Source of the DNA: a virus
Direction: 5' to 3' (one strand)
Length of the DNA stretch: 32,752 bases
IMG/VR virus record: IMGVR_UViG_3300005613_000251
Coordinates: 1-32,752 of that record
Under the pieces are notes generated by a model. The model worked only from the letters and a program-made list of their open reading frames with translations. It had not been told where the DNA came from and made no database searches. This document shows positions 32,131 through 32,752 of the stretch, one piece after another. Position 1 is the first letter of the stretch. Every line of letters starts with the position of its first letter. A program made the position numbers and the translations under genes.

Positions 32131-32752
32131 ATGCCTAAATTTAGTCAATACCCGTCTGCTACGCCCCACTTTACTGATACGATGCTTATTCATCAGGCAG
32201 GTGAGACAAAGCAGATAACATTAGAACAGTTGTTTGAGATGATAGGGGTTACCACGACAACCACAACGACAACTACAACAACATCCACAACCTCATCGAC
32301 TACAACAACATCTACAAGTACAAGTACAAGTACCTGCAGTAGTACAACCTCTTCTTGTTCATCTTCATCCAGTACGGCTTCTACAATAAGTACAGCCTCT
32401 ACTACTACTTCTACCTCAACCACTACAAGTACTACGACGAGTACGAGTACCACCACCTCCACGACCTCAAGTACATCTACTTCTACATCAACTACCAGCA
32501 GTACAAGTACATCTACAACCACAACATCCACTACCACTTCTACGTCAACTACTACAAGTACAAGTACCTCTACTTCTACAACTTCCACAACCACTTCCAC
32601 GTCAACAACGACGAGCACTACAACATCAACATCCACTACAACCTCCACGACAACGAGTTGTAGTTCATCTTCCTCTACAGCATCCACTACAAGTACATTG
32701 TCAACCACATCGTCAACCTCCACGACAACGAGTTGTAGTTCATCTTCCTCTA
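32131..32752 (+). CDS. Fibre protein with Ser/Thr tract (partial, runs off the window)
   Basis: ATG 32131, 13 bases after GGGGG. The first 39 residues (PKFSQYPSATPHFTDTMLIHQAGETKQITLEQLFEMIG in two parts) match the start of many phage fibre proteins, which read like 'x-ix-lp-a-gtdxlpvxqxgxtkkvtlxql'. From residue 40 the frame is only Thr, Ser and some Cys/Ala/Leu up to the edge, so at least 168 residues of tract. The C terminus and any binding domain lie beyond the window. Confidence 0.75.
   Translation, partial: MPKFSQYPSATPHFTDTMLIHQAGETKQITLEQLFEMIGVTTTTTTTTTTTSTTSSTTTTSTSTSTSTCSSTTSSCSSSSSTASTISTASTTTSTSTTTSTTTSTSTTTSTTSSTSTSTSTTSSTSTSTTTTSTTTSTSTTTSTSTSTSTTSTTTSTSTTTSTTTSTSTTTSTTTSCSSSSSTASTTSTLSTTSSTSTTTSCSSSSS
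32250..32752 (+). repeat. Ser/Thr-coding low-complexity tract 3, with a 75-bp tandem repeat
   Basis: Same kind of tract as in the two upstream genes. The 37 bases at 32641-32677 recur exactly at 32716-32752, a period of 75 bases (25 codons). More copies may follow outside the window. AGT/AGC serines are more frequent here than in tract 1. Confidence 0.9.

Noticed and set aside
18763-32752. Diversity-generating retroelement or CRISPR as an explanation for the repeats
   Set aside because: No reverse transcriptase, no template/variable repeat pair with adenine-only changes, and no regular spacer structure. Differences are at third codon positions and synonymous.

Overview
The window is the late (virion assembly and lysis) region of a tailed phage or prophage with a long-tailed, siphovirus-like plan. 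The gene order follows phage lambda closely: small terminase (Nu1-like), large terminase (gpA-like), gpW-like joiner, portal (gpB-like), S49 protease with a nested scaffold (C/Nu3-like), decoration protein (D-like), major capsid (E-like), neck proteins, minor tail protein Z, tail terminator, tail tube, chaperone pair joined by a -1 frameshift (G/GT-like), tape measure (H-like) and then fibre genes. Nothing identifies the host. Strong AAGGAGG-type ribosome sites, a few GTG/TTG starts and moderate base composition fit many bacteria. No tRNA, rRNA, CRISPR array or insertion sequence was seen.

Layout: 1-1260 holds a promoter, a possible leader peptide and three small early-type genes, one with an Ala-rich repeat. 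1415-2515 is the only minus-strand gene, a basic Cys-motif protein. 2516-2854 is a divergent, AT-rich control region with inverted repeats. From 2855 onward every gene reads rightward with very tight spacing. The lambda order is broken by two inserts. Between the terminase genes lie a sulfotransferase, a 955-residue phage protein and a zinc-ribbon ORF with an in-frame TGA. Between large terminase and gpW lie an M15 endolysin, two SAM methyltransferases, a GT2-like glycosyltransferase and small ORFs. The head genes run from 11850 to about 17756 and the tail genes from there to about 27728. The adhesin/fibre region continues past the right edge.

The most striking feature is a set of very long Ser/Thr-only tracts in three virion genes: 323 residues at the N terminus of the tail terminator, about 290 residues between lectin-like domains of a 1002-residue fibre, and more than 165 residues in the fibre cut by the window end. 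One 31-residue Ser/Thr/Ala/Cys/Leu string is identical in two of these genes, although 25 of its 31 codons differ synonymously. The amino-acid order therefore appears conserved while the DNA has been scrambled. The same late operon encodes a glycosyltransferase, two methyltransferases and a sulfotransferase. I infer, without proof, a phage-encoded mucin-like coat: Ser/Thr stalks on the tail carrying phage-made, methylated and sulfated glycans.

Other notable points are a second tail-tube paralog after the tape measure, a beta-rich module shared by the capsid decoration protein and the tail terminator, and a canonical GGGAAAA slippery site.
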